This document shows, one piece after another, positions 28,564 to 37,375 of a stretch of DNA of 64,000 nucleotides. The notes beneath the pieces are model-generated. The model was not told the DNA's origin and searched no databases. It saw only the letters and a program-made list of their open reading frames with translations. The stretch is from Lichenicola sp964236105 (GTDB lineage: Bacteria > Pseudomonadota > Alphaproteobacteria > Acetobacterales > Acetobacteraceae): contig CAXSBC010000005.1 of the NCBI GenBank assembly GCA_964236105.1, positions 62,001-126,000 of the forward strand, read 5' to 3'. A program made the position numbers and the translations under genes. Each line of letters begins with the position of its first letter. Within the stretch, counting starts at the first letter, position 1.

Positions 28564-28746
28564 TCAGTAGCCGCCGCCGCCGCCGCGGAACAGCAGCACG
28601 ACCACGATGATGATCAGCAGGATCGGCACCAGGCCGAGCCCGTTGAACCCTGTGCCGCGCGAGCCGCCATACCAGCCGGAGCGGAATCCGTAGCCGCCGC
28701 CGCCGAGTGCCAGCACGAGGAGGATGATGATCAGGATGGTCAGCAT
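28564..28746 (-). CDS. DUF3309-like small membrane protein
   Basis: 60 residues: an N-terminal hydrophobic segment (LTILIIILLVLALGG), a Gly/Tyr/Trp-rich middle (GYGFRSGWYGGSRG) and a C-terminal hydrophobic segment (VPILLIIIVVVLLF) ending in five Gly-rich residues. This hydrophobic-glycine-hydrophobic plan matches the DUF3309 family of tiny inner-membrane proteins. Function is unknown. It lies between YceI and the CRDxKGKF protein on the same strand. Confidence 0.75.
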   Translation of the reverse strand: MLTILIIILLVLALGGGGYGFRSGWYGGSRGTGFNGLGLVPILLIIIVVVLLFRGGGGGY

Positions 28747-28827
28747 GATTCTCTTATCCGGTAGGAACGTGTCGGACTGACAACGTCTCGCCCCGGAAAA
28801 GGATGCGCGCCGCCGCGTCATTACCGA

Positions 28828-28855
28828 GACGGCCCGGCCGGGCGGCCGGGCCGTC
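28828..28855 (-). terminator. 12-bp perfect hairpin after the YceI gene
   Basis: GACGGCCCGGCC (28828-28839) pairs perfectly with GGCCGGGCCGTC (28844-28855) across a GGGC loop, starting seven bases past the YceI stop. There is no T-tract. It is probably a 3'-end stabiliser or an intrinsic terminator of the GC-rich kind. Confidence 0.6.
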
Positions 28856-28861
28856 CGCGGA

Positions 28862-29479
28862 TCAGCCCTGCAGTTCGAAGGCGCCGGCGATGGTCAGCCG
28901 CACCTCGTCGCCGATCAGCGGCACGTAGGTCTTCACGCCGAAGTCGCTGCGGCGGATGGTGCCGGTGGCTTCGAAGCCGACGGTGTATTTCTTCGACAGC
29001 GGGTTGGTGCCGGCGCCGACGAAGTGCGCCGACAGCGTTTCCGGCTTCGAGACGCCGTGCAGCGTCAGCGTGCCGGTGATCTGTGCCGTGTTCTTGGCCG
29101 TCGGCGTCACCGACGTCGAGGTGAAGGTGGCGGTCGGATAGCGGGCGGCGTCGAACCACTCGGCACCCTTCAGCTCGCCATCGAGCTTGGCGCTGGTGGT
29201 GGCGACCGAGCCGATCGGGATCTGCACGTCGAGCTTCGAGGCGGCCGGGTGGCCGGACACCAGCGTCAGCGTGCCGGACACGTCGGAGAACACGCCGGAA
29301 TAGTAGCTGAAGCCCATGTGCAGCAGGCTGAAGCCGACCTGGGTGTGCCCCGGCTCCACCTTGTAGTCGCCGCCCGTCACGGTCGATGGCTCATGCGAGG
29401 CGGTCTGCGCCGATGCGAGGCTGGGTGCGGCCGCGTTCAACGCCGTGGCCGAGGCTGCCGCCAGGAGGAAGGTCTTCAT
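28862..29479 (-). CDS. YceI family periplasmic lipid-binding protein
   Basis: 205 residues from the ATG at 29479. A signal peptide (MKTFLLAAASATALNAAAPSLASA) precedes a YceI lipocalin-like beta-barrel: YKVEPGHTQVGFSLLHMGFSYYSGVF, GTLTLVSGHP, the central TFTSTSVTPT and GTLTLHGVSKPETL, and RSDFGVKTYVPLIGDEVRL. The family binds polyisoprenoid or amide lipids in the periplasm. No convincing ribosome-binding site is seen for either this ATG or the one at 29512. Its gene follows wrbA by 36 bases and could be in the same transcript. Confidence 0.92.
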   Translation of the reverse strand: MKTFLLAAASATALNAAAPSLASAQTASHEPSTVTGGDYKVEPGHTQVGFSLLHMGFSYYSGVFSDVSGTLTLVSGHPAASKLDVQIPIGSVATTSAKLDGELKGAEWFDAARYPTATFTSTSVTPTAKNTAQITGTLTLHGVSKPETLSAHFVGAGTNPLSKKYTVGFEATGTIRRSDFGVKTYVPLIGDEVRLTIAGAFELQG

Positions 29480-29515
29480 CTGCAGGGGATCCGTTCGTGT
29501 CCGATTGGGCATGCG

Positions 29516-30115
29516 TCAGGCCGACAGCTTGGCTGCCAGTCGGGCCACATGGCCGCCGAGGAAGCGGGCGCCGTCGAGCTCGTTGGCGCTGACCGCGCGC
29601 GAGCCGTCGCCGCCCGCCAGCGTGCTGGCGCCATACGGCGTGCCGCCGGTCACCTCGTCAAGCTTGAGCTGGCCCTGGAACGAGTAGGGCAGGCCGGTGA
29701 CGAGCAGCCCATGATGCATCAGGTTGGTCAGGATCGAGATCAGCGTGGTTTCCTGGCCGCCATGCTGGCTCGCGGTCGAGGTGAAGGCGGCGCCGAGCCT
29801 GCCGATCAGCGCGCCCTTCGCCCACAGCCCGCCGGTGCGGTCGAAGAAGTTGGCCATCTGCGACGACATCCGCCCGTAGCGCGTGCCGGTGCCGACGATG
29901 ATCGCGTCATACTCGACGAGCGAGTCCGGCTCGGCGACCGGTGCCTGCTGATCGAGCTTGAAGTGGCTGGACCGGGCGACCTCGTCGGGCACCAGCTCGG
30001 GCACGCGGCGGATGTCGACCTCGGCGCCGGCCTGGCGGGCGCCCTCGGCGACGGCGCCTGCCATCGTCTCGATGTGGCCGTAGGAGGAATAATACAGAAC
30101 CAGGACCTTTGGCAT
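29516..30115 (-). CDS. wrbA: NAD(P)H:quinone oxidoreductase, WrbA family
   Basis: A 199-residue flavodoxin-like protein that binds FMN and reduces quinones by two electrons, avoiding semiquinone radicals. Landmarks: FMN phosphate loop YYSSYGHIETMA at residues 8-19, GTRYGRMSSQMANFFDRTGGLW near 78, and FTSTASQHGGQETTL near 110. Full length for the family. It follows the pirin gene by 42 bases and is divergent from a LysR regulator. Confidence 0.95.
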   Translation of the reverse strand: MPKVLVLYYSSYGHIETMAGAVAEGARQAGAEVDIRRVPELVPDEVARSSHFKLDQQAPVAEPDSLVEYDAIIVGTGTRYGRMSSQMANFFDRTGGLWAKGALIGRLGAAFTSTASQHGGQETTLISILTNLMHHGLLVTGLPYSFQGQLKLDEVTGGTPYGASTLAGGDGSRAVSANELDGARFLGGHVARLAAKLSA

Positions 30116-30157
30116 GTCGTGCTCCCGTGGGGTTCGTGCAGGGTTGCGGCGGACGGG

Positions 30158-30859
30158 TCAGGCGGCATCCACCAGGATGATCTCGCTGTCCTCGAGCGCT
30201 GTGATCCGCAGGGTCGCCTCGTCCTGTGCGGCAATGCCGTCGCGGGCGTCGGCGCGGACGCCGTTCACCTCGATCGCGCCGGTGGCCGGAACCAGGTAGA
30301 CGTGCCGACCGGGCCCGGCCGCGGGATAGTCGGTGCTCTCGCCCGCCTTCAGCGTGGCGCCGGAGACGCGGGCATCGGCGCGGATCGGCAACGCCTCGGT
30401 GTCCTGCGCCAGTCCGCTGGCCAGGGCCACGAAGCGGCCGCTGCGGCCGTCGCGCGGGAACGGCCGGGCGCCCCAGCTCGGCGCGCCGCCCTGACGGGTC
30501 GGCGCGATCCAGATCTGGAAGATCCGCGTGGTGTCCGGCTCGGCGTTGTATTCGGCGTGCCGGATGCCGGTGCCGGCACTCATGACCTGCACGTCGCCCG
30601 CCTCGGTGCGGCCCTCGTTGCCGAGACTGTCCTTGTGGCTGATGGCGCCCTCGCGGACGTAGGTGATGATCTCCATGTCGCGATGCGGATGCGCCGGGAA
30701 GCCGGCATTGGCCGCGATCTCGTCGTCGTTCCAGACCCGCAGCGCGCCCCACTGCATGCGGGCGGGGTCGTGGTAGCCGGCGAAGGAGAAGTGGTGCCGG
30801 GCGTTGAGCCAGCCATGATCCGCGCCGCCCAGCGAGCGGAAGGGTCTCAGTTCGATCAT
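30158..30859 (-). CDS. pirin family protein (bicupin, quercetinase-like)
   Basis: A 233-residue bicupin starting MIELRPFRSLGG at 30859, with GGAGAG upstream. Metal-binding residues of pirins are present: FPAHPHRDMEIITYV (two His), and GIRHAEYN. PRDGR and PAPS-like loops and the C-terminal cupin (PAAGPGRHVYLVPATG) complete the fold. Pirins bind iron and some oxidise flavonoids. Adjacent to wrbA and divergent from the LysR gene, a common redox-stress arrangement. Confidence 0.92.
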   Translation of the reverse strand: MIELRPFRSLGGADHGWLNARHHFSFAGYHDPARMQWGALRVWNDDEIAANAGFPAHPHRDMEIITYVREGAISHKDSLGNEGRTEAGDVQVMSAGTGIRHAEYNAEPDTTRIFQIWIAPTRQGGAPSWGARPFPRDGRSGRFVALASGLAQDTEALPIRADARVSGATLKAGESTDYPAAGPGRHVYLVPATGAIEVNGVRADARDGIAAQDEATLRITALEDSEIILVDAA

Positions 30860-30934
30860 CGTCGCTCTCCTGTCGGCCTCCCGGGCGGACACCGTCGTCA
30901 GCCAAGATGGGACTTGCGCCGACAATCCAGAACA

Positions 30935-30958
30935 GAAACATTCGAAAGTCATCGTTTC
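30935..30958. promoter_or_regulatory. dyad in the pirin-lysR intergenic region
   Basis: GAAAC (30935-30939) and GTTTC (30954-30958) form an inverted repeat with a 14-base spacer, centred in the 112 bases between the divergent pirin and LysR genes. LysR regulators typically bind dyads of this size between themselves and their target. The start of the LysR gene is 14 bases away. Confidence 0.4.
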
Positions 30959-30971
30959 GGAAAGTGCGCCC

Positions 30972-31907
30972 ATGCCGAGCCTGCCGGACCTCGAGGCGTG
31001 GGCGATCTTCGCGCGGGTCGCCGATCAGGGCTCGTTCGCCGGCGCTGCCGCCGACCTCGGCCTGTCGACCGCGACGGTGTCCAAGGCGGTCGCCCGACTG
31101 GAGCGGCGCGTCGGCGTGTCCCTGCTGAGCCGCACCTCGCGCCGCGTGTCGCTGACGACGCTGGGCCGGGAGGTCGCCGAGCGCGCCCTGCGCCTGCTGG
31201 CCGACGCCGAGCAGCTGGACGCCGACATGCTGGACCGCACCACCCTGCCGCGCGGAACCGTGCGGATCGCCGCCCCGATGTCGTTCGGCCAGCAGCGCGT
31301 GGCGCCGCTGCTGCCGGCGCTGATGCGCGCCTATCCCGGGATCTCGGTCGACCTGAACCTGGACGACGCCGTGGTCGACCTGATCGGCGGCGGCTTCGAC
31401 TTCGCGCTGCGGATCGGGCGGCTCGACGCCTCGTCGCTGCGGGCGCGGCGGATCTGCGACGTGCGGCTGCTGCTGGTGGCGTCTCCGGGCTACCAGGCGG
31501 CGCACGGCCTGCCGGCGCACCCGCGCGCTCTCGCCGAGCATCCCTGCTTCGGCTACGCCTACCAGTCGGCAGCCGACCGCTGGCTGTTCAGCCACGCGTC
31601 GGGCGAGCAGGTGGCGGTGAACCGCGCGGGGCCGCTCAGGATCAACAACGGCGAGGCGGCGATCCCGGCGCTGCTCGATGGGCTCGGGCTGGCGGTGCTG
31701 CCCGACTTCATGCTGTGGGAGCTGCTCAAGGCGGGCCGGCTGGTCGAGGTGCTGGCCGACTGGTCGCTGCCGCTGAGCTCGCTCAGCCTGGTGATGCCGC
31801 CGACCACGCTGCGGCCGGCGCGCGTCACCGCGACCATGGAGTTCCTGCATCGCGAGCTGTCCCGGGCGCCCTGGCTGCCGCATCCGGAGCAGGCCGGCGC
31901 CGCCTGA
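30972..31907 (+). CDS. LysR family transcriptional regulator
   Basis: 311 residues. N-terminal winged helix-turn-helix at residues about 5-64 (FARVADQGSFAGAAADLGLSTATVSKAVARLE and LLSRTSRRVSLT), then a co-inducer-binding domain with GTVRIAAPMSFG near residue 90 and GLGLAVLPDFML near 240. The HTH contains LSTATVSKAVARLE, typical of the CrgA/DsdC-like branch. Divergent from pirin-wrbA, which it probably controls in response to oxidants or quinones. Confidence 0.93.
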   Translation: MPSLPDLEAWAIFARVADQGSFAGAAADLGLSTATVSKAVARLERRVGVSLLSRTSRRVSLTTLGREVAERALRLLADAEQLDADMLDRTTLPRGTVRIAAPMSFGQQRVAPLLPALMRAYPGISVDLNLDDAVVDLIGGGFDFALRIGRLDASSLRARRICDVRLLLVASPGYQAAHGLPAHPRALAEHPCFGYAYQSAADRWLFSHASGEQVAVNRAGPLRINNGEAAIPALLDGLGLAVLPDFMLWELLKAGRLVEVLADWSLPLSSLSLVMPPTTLRPARVTATMEFLHRELSRAPWLPHPEQAGAA

Positions 31908-31920
31908 CCGGACCGCCGGT

Positions 31921-33909
31921 TCAGGGCGTCGCGGCGCCGGGGACCATCGGCAGCCAGACCGCGCTCGCCTGGGCTCCCGCATGCACGATCCGCTGCGTGG
32001 CGGGAACATAGTCGGCGGGCCTGGCGAGGAAGATGTTGTCGACGTAGCGCTGCGGGTTGCGGTCGTAGAGCGGGAACCAGCTCGACTGGATCTGCACCAT
32101 GATGCGATGGCCGGGCAGGAACACGTGGTTGATCGGCGGCAGGGTGAAGCGGTAGCGCTGCACCTGGTTGGCAGGGATCGGCGAGGGGGCGGCGAAGCTG
32201 GTCCGGTAGCGGCCGCGGAAGATGTCCATGCCGACCGGCAGCTGATAGCCGCCCATGCTCGGGTCCGAGGGCACGTCGTCCGGGAACACGTCGATCAGCT
32301 TGACCACCCAGTCGGCGTCGGTGCCGCTGGTCGCGGCGAACAGGTCCGCTTGCGGCTGCCCGGACACCCGCACCGGTGCCGCCAGCACCGGCGTCTGGTA
32401 GCTGAGCACGTCGGGCCGGTCGGCGACGCTGCGCTGGTCGCTGGTCAGCCACGGCTTCCAGCGCGCCCCGTCGCTGAAGGCGATCGGACGCGGCAGATAG
32501 GGCACCGGCTTGGCCGGGTCTGACACGTAGCTGTCCGAGCCGCCGCCCGCGTCCGGCTGGCTGAAGGAGAGCCCGTGGCCGCCCTGCAGGTAGAGCGGCT
32601 TCATCGGCGCGGCGCAGCCGCTGTCGCAGGCGAGCGGCCACTGCGCGAACCGGTCCCAGTGGTTCTCGCCGGTGTTGTAGACGAACGCCGCCGGGACATC
32701 CGCCCTGGGCGCGCCGGGCTTGAGATACTGGTCGAAGAACGGGCGCAGGATCTGCTGGCGGTACTGCAGCGCGGTGTCGCCGTTCTAGTTCAGCCTGCCG
32801 AGGCTGCTCGCCTCGTAGTTCACCTGGCTGTGCCGCCAGGGCCCCAGGATCAGGACGTTGCTGCCGGCCTTGCCGCGGGCCTTCAGCGCCAGCCAGCTGT
32901 GGATCGCGCCCCACATGTCCTCCTGGTCCCACAGCCCCTGCTCCCACAGGGTCGGCACGTCGGACGGATGGTCGGCCACCAGATGGTCGAGCGCCTGGTT
33001 CTGCCAGAAGGCGTCCCAGGCCGGATGCGCCTGCATGCGGCGCCAGAACGGGAACTGGTCGAGCCCGGCCGCCCTGGCGAAGTCGCCGGCGGAGCCGGCG
33101 GCCAGGAAGTTCGCGTAGTCGTCGTAGCCCGCGCGCGTGATCGGCTCGCCCTCGCCCCTGGCACTCATCTGCTCGGGCAGGAAGTCGAGACTGGTCTGGC
33201 GGAAGGCGCCGTAGTGGAACCAGTCGTCGCCCATCCAGCCATCCACCATCGGGCTTTCCGGCGACGCCACCTTGAGTGCCGGATGCGGATGCAGCAGCGC
33301 CATCACCACCGTCCAGCCCTCGTAGGAGGAGCCGATCATGCCGACGCGGCCGTTGCCCTCGGGCACGTTCTTCACCAGCCAGTCGATGGTGTCCCAGGCG
33401 TCGGTGGTGTCGTCGGTGGCGGACGGGTTGAGCGGCCCGACCGGCGGCCGGGTCATGGTGTAGTCGCCGTCCGATCCGTACTTGCCGCGCACGTCCTGGA
33501 ACACGCGGATATAGCCGCCGGCCGCGAACACGTCGTCGCCCTGCGGCAGGGTGGCGAGCAGGGAGGGGCTGTCGCTCCGGGTCGCGCGCTTCCTGGCGTT
33601 GTAGGGCGTGCGCGTCAGCAGGATCGGCGCGCCGTGTGCTGCCTTCGGCACGACGATGACGGTATAGAGCCGGACGCCGTCGCGCATCGGGATCATCGCC
33701 TCGCGCTTGACGTAGTCGGCGCCGGGGTTGGGCAGATCGACATGCGCCGGGATGTCGCTGCCGGTGGCGACCAGCAGCGGGTCCGGGGCGGCGATCGCTG
33801 CCCTGGACGGCAGGGCCGCGCCGGCGATCAGCAGCGCCAGCGTCAGGTGGCGGCCGGTCCTGCGGCTGGTGTCGCGGCATCGCGCGGGCCGCGGCGCGTG
33901 GCGTGGCAT
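31921..33909 (-). pseudogene. CocE/NonD family hydrolase interrupted by an in-frame amber codon
   Basis: The frame encodes a signal peptide and an alpha/beta hydrolase of the CocE/glutaryl-7-ACA acylase family: MRDGVRLYTVIVVPK near residue 76, nucleophile Ser195 in GSSYEG, and His360 in GPWRHS. A TAG at 32785-32787 stops it at residue 374. The same frame continues on the other side with NGDTALQYRQQILRPFFDQYL and then the C-terminal jelly-roll domain (YRFTLPPINHVFLPGHRIMVQIQSSWFPLYDRNPQ) to 31921. Without the stop the protein would be about 661 residues, normal for the family. A single change (for example TGG to TAG) explains it. The shortened 374-residue product retains the whole visible catalytic apparatus but lacks the jelly-roll. 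Confidence 0.85.
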
Positions 33910-33969
33910 GTTGACCTCTCGATGATCGGATCGTCGTCCCGCGGCACCCGGGCGGATGCCGCCGCCGCG

Positions 33970-34281
33970 TCAGGCGCCTGCGGGCGTCAGCATGCGGACC
34001 TGGACCTTGGCGACGCCGAGCCGCTCGACGCCGTCGGCGAACGTCGCGTAGTGCGGCGTCCGGAGATGCGCATCGAACGCGGCCCGGTCGTCATAGACCT
34101 CGTAGAGGATCACCGCGTCCGGCGCGTCCTCCACGGTGTGGGCCTCGAACTGGCGGCAGCCCGGCTCGTCGCGCACCGAGGAGGTGGCGTCGAACGCGCA
34201 GAGCTTCAGGAACTCGGCCTTGTGCCCGGCCGGAACGCTGAACTCCGCGAGCACGACGAACGGGGCGGCTGGGTCTGGCAT
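33970..34281 (-). CDS. putative quinol monooxygenase (ABM domain)
   Basis: A 103-residue ferredoxin-like ABM protein: FVVLAEFSVPAGHKAEFLKL, then DEPGCRQFEAH near residue 40, ILYEVYDDRAAFDAHLRTPHY near 60, and VQVRMLTPAG at the end. These small dimeric enzymes oxidise quinols or aromatic substrates without cofactor. It lies between the broken hydrolase and the S10 peptidase on the same strand, 24 bases from the peptidase stop. Confidence 0.88.
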   Translation of the reverse strand: MPDPAAPFVVLAEFSVPAGHKAEFLKLCAFDATSSVRDEPGCRQFEAHTVEDAPDAVILYEVYDDRAAFDAHLRTPHYATFADGVERLGVAKVQVRMLTPAGA

Positions 34282-34305
34282 GGGATGTCCTTGCTCTGGT
34301 GGGCG

Positions 34306-36000
34306 TTATCGGGCGGACGGCGTCTTCGTCGCCGGCGGCTGCGCGGTCTGGTTGGCGGTGCGGCGGATGAAGTCCGCGGAGTTGTCGTGCAGCTGCCTCA
34401 GCGCGTCCTCGTGCGCATACACCATGTGGCCCGACTGGTACTGCCGGATCTCGACATTGCCGGCGAGGCTTCTGGGGATCGGCAGATGACGCATCTCGTA
34501 GACGCCCTCGAAGTATGGCGTACCGAGGTCGAAATAGCCCTGGTTGAGCTGCACCTTGAGGTTCGGGTTGTATTTCATCGCCGCCGCCAGGTCGGGCAGC
34601 ACGTTGGGCACGCCGCGCGCCGGATAGCGCGCGTTCGGCTGCTCGTGCGTGAAGCTCCATTGGCGGATGTTGTTGGCGCTCTGCTTGTATTCCATCCACC
34701 CGTCGCCGCCGCCGTCGCCGTAATGCAGGGTCTTGCGGGCGTAGTCGTTGAAGGCGGAGATGTAGGCCGACGCCATCGCGGCACCCTGCGGGTCGTAGTC
34801 CGGCCGCTCGGCCAGCGGATCGATCGCGGGCCCGGAGAAGCGGCTGTCGAGGCGGCCGGTATCCATCGCGTCCGCGCCCAGCAGCGTCTGCTCGAACTCG
34901 CCGCCATTCACCCTGAGGTCGGCCTTCTTGATGTACTCGACCGGCAGGCCGGTATAGTCGTGCAGCCTGCCGGCGATGCGGTCGAGGTCGGCGTCGGAGA
35001 TCGCCGTGCCCTGCTGCAGCGCCGTCGCGTAGTCGGTCATGGCGAAATGCTCCACCTCGTCGAGGAAGTGGCGCAGGTCGGCAGGCTGGCTGGCGAGCTT
35101 GTGGTGGTAGAAGGCGGTGGCGGCGAAGCTCGGCAGCGCCAGGATGTAGGGCTGGTCGACGCTCGGGTTGAGCTGCGGGCTGTCGATGCTGTTGTCGTAG
35201 TCGAGGATCTGCGACAGCAGCATCACCCCGTTCATGTCGATGCCCTTGTCCTCCTGCAGCCGCTGCACCACCATCGCCGAGCGCGTGGTGCCGTAGCTCT
35301 CGCCGAACAGGTACTTGGGCGAATTGAAGCGGCCGTAGCGGCCGAGGAACTGGGCGATGAAGCTGGTGAAGGCGTCGGCGTCGGGGTCGGTGCCCCAGAA
35401 CGCCTTCTCCTTGTCACGGCCCTCGATGCGGCCGAAGCCGGTGCCGGGCGCGTCGATGAACACGAGGTCGCTGGCATCGAGCAGGCTGTCGTCGTTGTTC
35501 ACCAGCTGATACGGCGCCGCATTGGTATGGGTATCGTCGGCGGTGACGATGCGGCGCGGCCCGAAGGCGCCCATGTGCAGCCAGATCGTCGCCGAGCCCG
35601 GGCCGCCATTATAGACGAAGGTGATCGGCCGGCTCTCCGGACGCGCGCCCTTCCTGAAATAGGCGACGTAGAACATCGAGGCTTCCGCCGTCGGGTTCTT
35701 GTCGTCGCGGACTTCGGCGCCGGCGTTCGGGTCGGAATCGTCCCAGCCCTTGGGGTGCACCACCAGCGTGCCGGCGACCGCCTGGTAGTCGATCTTCTGC
35801 CCGCGCACCGTGACGGTCCCGTCCGACGTCTTCTGCTGTGCGGTGAAATGCGGCGGCTTCGGGCTGGCATCCCTGGCCCCGGACATCGCGATCGTGCCGG
35901 CCTCGTCGGCGGCCAGGGCGGCAGGCGTCGCCCGGGCGGCGAGAAGCAGGGGGACCGCCGCCAGCAGGACGGCATGGCGAAGGACGGGGTGTCGCGGCAA
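34306..36000 (-). CDS. secreted serine carboxypeptidase, peptidase family S10
   Basis: 564 residues with a signal peptide (AVLLAAVPLLLAARATPAALA). Oxyanion-hole string TFVYNGGPGSAT near residue 128, nucleophile in LFGESYGTTR near 230, catalytic Asp in GYFDLGTPYFEG near 490, and catalytic His in YQSGHMVY near 530. It would remove C-terminal residues from periplasmic or extracellular peptides. A 7-bp inverted repeat (ACAGGGG 36022-36028, CCCCTGT 36047-36053) lies just upstream of the start and may be an operator or leader stem. Confidence 0.92.
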   Translation of the reverse strand: MPRHPVLRHAVLLAAVPLLLAARATPAALAADEAGTIAMSGARDASPKPPHFTAQQKTSDGTVTVRGQKIDYQAVAGTLVVHPKGWDDSDPNAGAEVRDDKNPTAEASMFYVAYFRKGARPESRPITFVYNGGPGSATIWLHMGAFGPRRIVTADDTHTNAAPYQLVNNDDSLLDASDLVFIDAPGTGFGRIEGRDKEKAFWGTDPDADAFTSFIAQFLGRYGRFNSPKYLFGESYGTTRSAMVVQRLQEDKGIDMNGVMLLSQILDYDNSIDSPQLNPSVDQPYILALPSFAATAFYHHKLASQPADLRHFLDEVEHFAMTDYATALQQGTAISDADLDRIAGRLHDYTGLPVEYIKKADLRVNGGEFEQTLLGADAMDTGRLDSRFSGPAIDPLAERPDYDPQGAAMASAYISAFNDYARKTLHYGDGGGDGWMEYKQSANNIRQWSFTHEQPNARYPARGVPNVLPDLAAAMKYNPNLKVQLNQGYFDLGTPYFEGVYEMRHLPIPRSLAGNVEIRQYQSGHMVYAHEDALRQLHDNSADFIRRTANQTAQPPATKTPSAR

Positions 36001-36088
36001 GGGCGATCTCCGGACGATTGAACAGGGGCGGAACCTTGCGGTCCCACCCCTGTCTTGAACCCGATGGAGCCGCGTTACAACAGCCCCC

Positions 36089-37258
36089 TCAGAGGTGGAA
36101 CACCACCTTCACGCAGCCGTCCTTCTTGTCGCGGAAGGTCTTGTACAGCTCCGGCCCGTCCTCGAGGTTGCTGCTGCGATGGGTGATCAGGAAGGTCGGA
36201 TCGATGGTGCCGGCCTGGATCAGCTTGGCCAGCGGCTCCAGGTAGCGCTTCACGTGCGTCTGGCCGCTGCGGATGGTCAGGCCCTTCTGCACCACCGCCG
36301 CCATGTTGACCGGCACCGGGCCGGCATACACGCCCGGCACCGAGACGATGCCGCTCGGCCGCACCGCCTGGATCATCTGCTCCAGCGCGTAGGGGCGCTG
36401 CGTCGAGGTCAGCTTCTCCTGCACCGCACTCAGCGCGCCCAGGATGCCGTGATGCCCGGAGGCCTCCATGCCGACGCAGTCGACCACGCAGTCGGCGCCC
36501 TGGCCGCCGGTGATCTCCTTGATGCGCTCCATCACGTCCTCCTTGGAGGGATCGATGATGTCGGTAGCACCCGCGATCCGGGCCAGGGCGATGCGCTCCG
36601 GCACCGTCTCGATCGAGATGATGATCCCGGCCTTCATCACCGCCGCCGACTTGATGGCGAACAGCCCGACCGGGCCCGCACCCCAGATCGCGACGCTCTC
36701 GCCGCCCTTCAGGTCGCAATAGTCGATCGCCTGCCAGCCGGTGGGCAGGATGTCGGTGAGGAACAGCGCCTGCTCGTCGGTCATGCCCTCCGGCACCTTC
36801 ATCGGCCCCACGTCGGCCATCGGCACGCGCACGAACTCGGCCTGGCCGCCCGAATAGCCGCCGGTCAGGTGCGAGTAGCCGAACAGCCCGGCGGTCGGAT
36901 AGCCGAACATCTTGGCCGCCATGGCGCCGTTGCGGTTGGACTTCAGGCACGACGCCCAGTTGCCCAGCTTGCACATGCGGCACTCGCCGCAATTGATGTT
37001 GAACGGCACGACCACCCGGTCGCCCTTCTTGAGCACGTGATCGGGCGAGCCGACCTCGACCACCTCGCCCATGAACTCGTGCCCGAGCACGTCGCCCTTC
37101 TCCATGGTCGGCATCTGGCCGTCCATGAGATGCAGGTCCGAGCCGCAGATCGCGCAGGCGGTGACGCGCAGGATGATGTCGCGGCGGTCCTCGATCGTGG
37201 GGTCGGGCACCGTCTCGCAGCGTATGTCGTTGTTGGCGTTCCAGCACAAAGCGCGCAT
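36089..37258 (-). CDS. zinc-dependent alcohol dehydrogenase (formaldehyde dehydrogenase-like)
   Basis: A 389-residue medium-chain dehydrogenase. Catalytic zinc: Cys in TACAICGSDLHLM and His-Glu in VLGHEFMG. Structural zinc: C-x2-C-x2-C-x7-C in CGECRMCKLGNWASC. NAD motif: WGAGPVG near residue 178. The long insert FGYPTAGLFGYSHLTGGYSGGQAEFVRVP and the C-terminal layout follow the glutathione-independent formaldehyde dehydrogenase/threonine dehydrogenase-like branch common in alphaproteobacteria. Divergent from the aldo/keto reductase across 117 bases. Confidence 0.92.
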   Translation of the reverse strand: MRALCWNANNDIRCETVPDPTIEDRRDIILRVTACAICGSDLHLMDGQMPTMEKGDVLGHEFMGEVVEVGSPDHVLKKGDRVVVPFNINCGECRMCKLGNWASCLKSNRNGAMAAKMFGYPTAGLFGYSHLTGGYSGGQAEFVRVPMADVGPMKVPEGMTDEQALFLTDILPTGWQAIDYCDLKGGESVAIWGAGPVGLFAIKSAAVMKAGIIISIETVPERIALARIAGATDIIDPSKEDVMERIKEITGGQGADCVVDCVGMEASGHHGILGALSAVQEKLTSTQRPYALEQMIQAVRPSGIVSVPGVYAGPVPVNMAAVVQKGLTIRSGQTHVKRYLEPLAKLIQAGTIDPTFLITHRSSNLEDGPELYKTFRDKKDGCVKVVFHL

Positions 37259-37375
37259 GGGTTGATCTCCATCCTAGGGCTGCCGAACGCAACGCCGGAC
37301 CGATCCCGCAAAGTTGCCGGGAGCCGATCACGCTTCGGCGCGTTCGCAGCAGACCACGTTGCTTGGAGGAAGACC

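Noticed and set aside
31559..33880. Minus-strand frame of 773 codons spanning the broken hydrolase
   Set aside because: Offset frame rich in Arg and Pro. The real coding frame shows the catalytic motifs and one clear stop.
32575..36021. Plus-strand open frame of about 1150 codons
   Set aside because: Antisense shadow of the CocE hydrolase, ABM and S10 genes; Arg/Val/His-rich with no domain.
36022..36053. 7-bp inverted repeat before the S10 peptidase as a riboswitch
   Set aside because: A single short stem with an 18-base loop and no conserved core matching any known riboswitch class.
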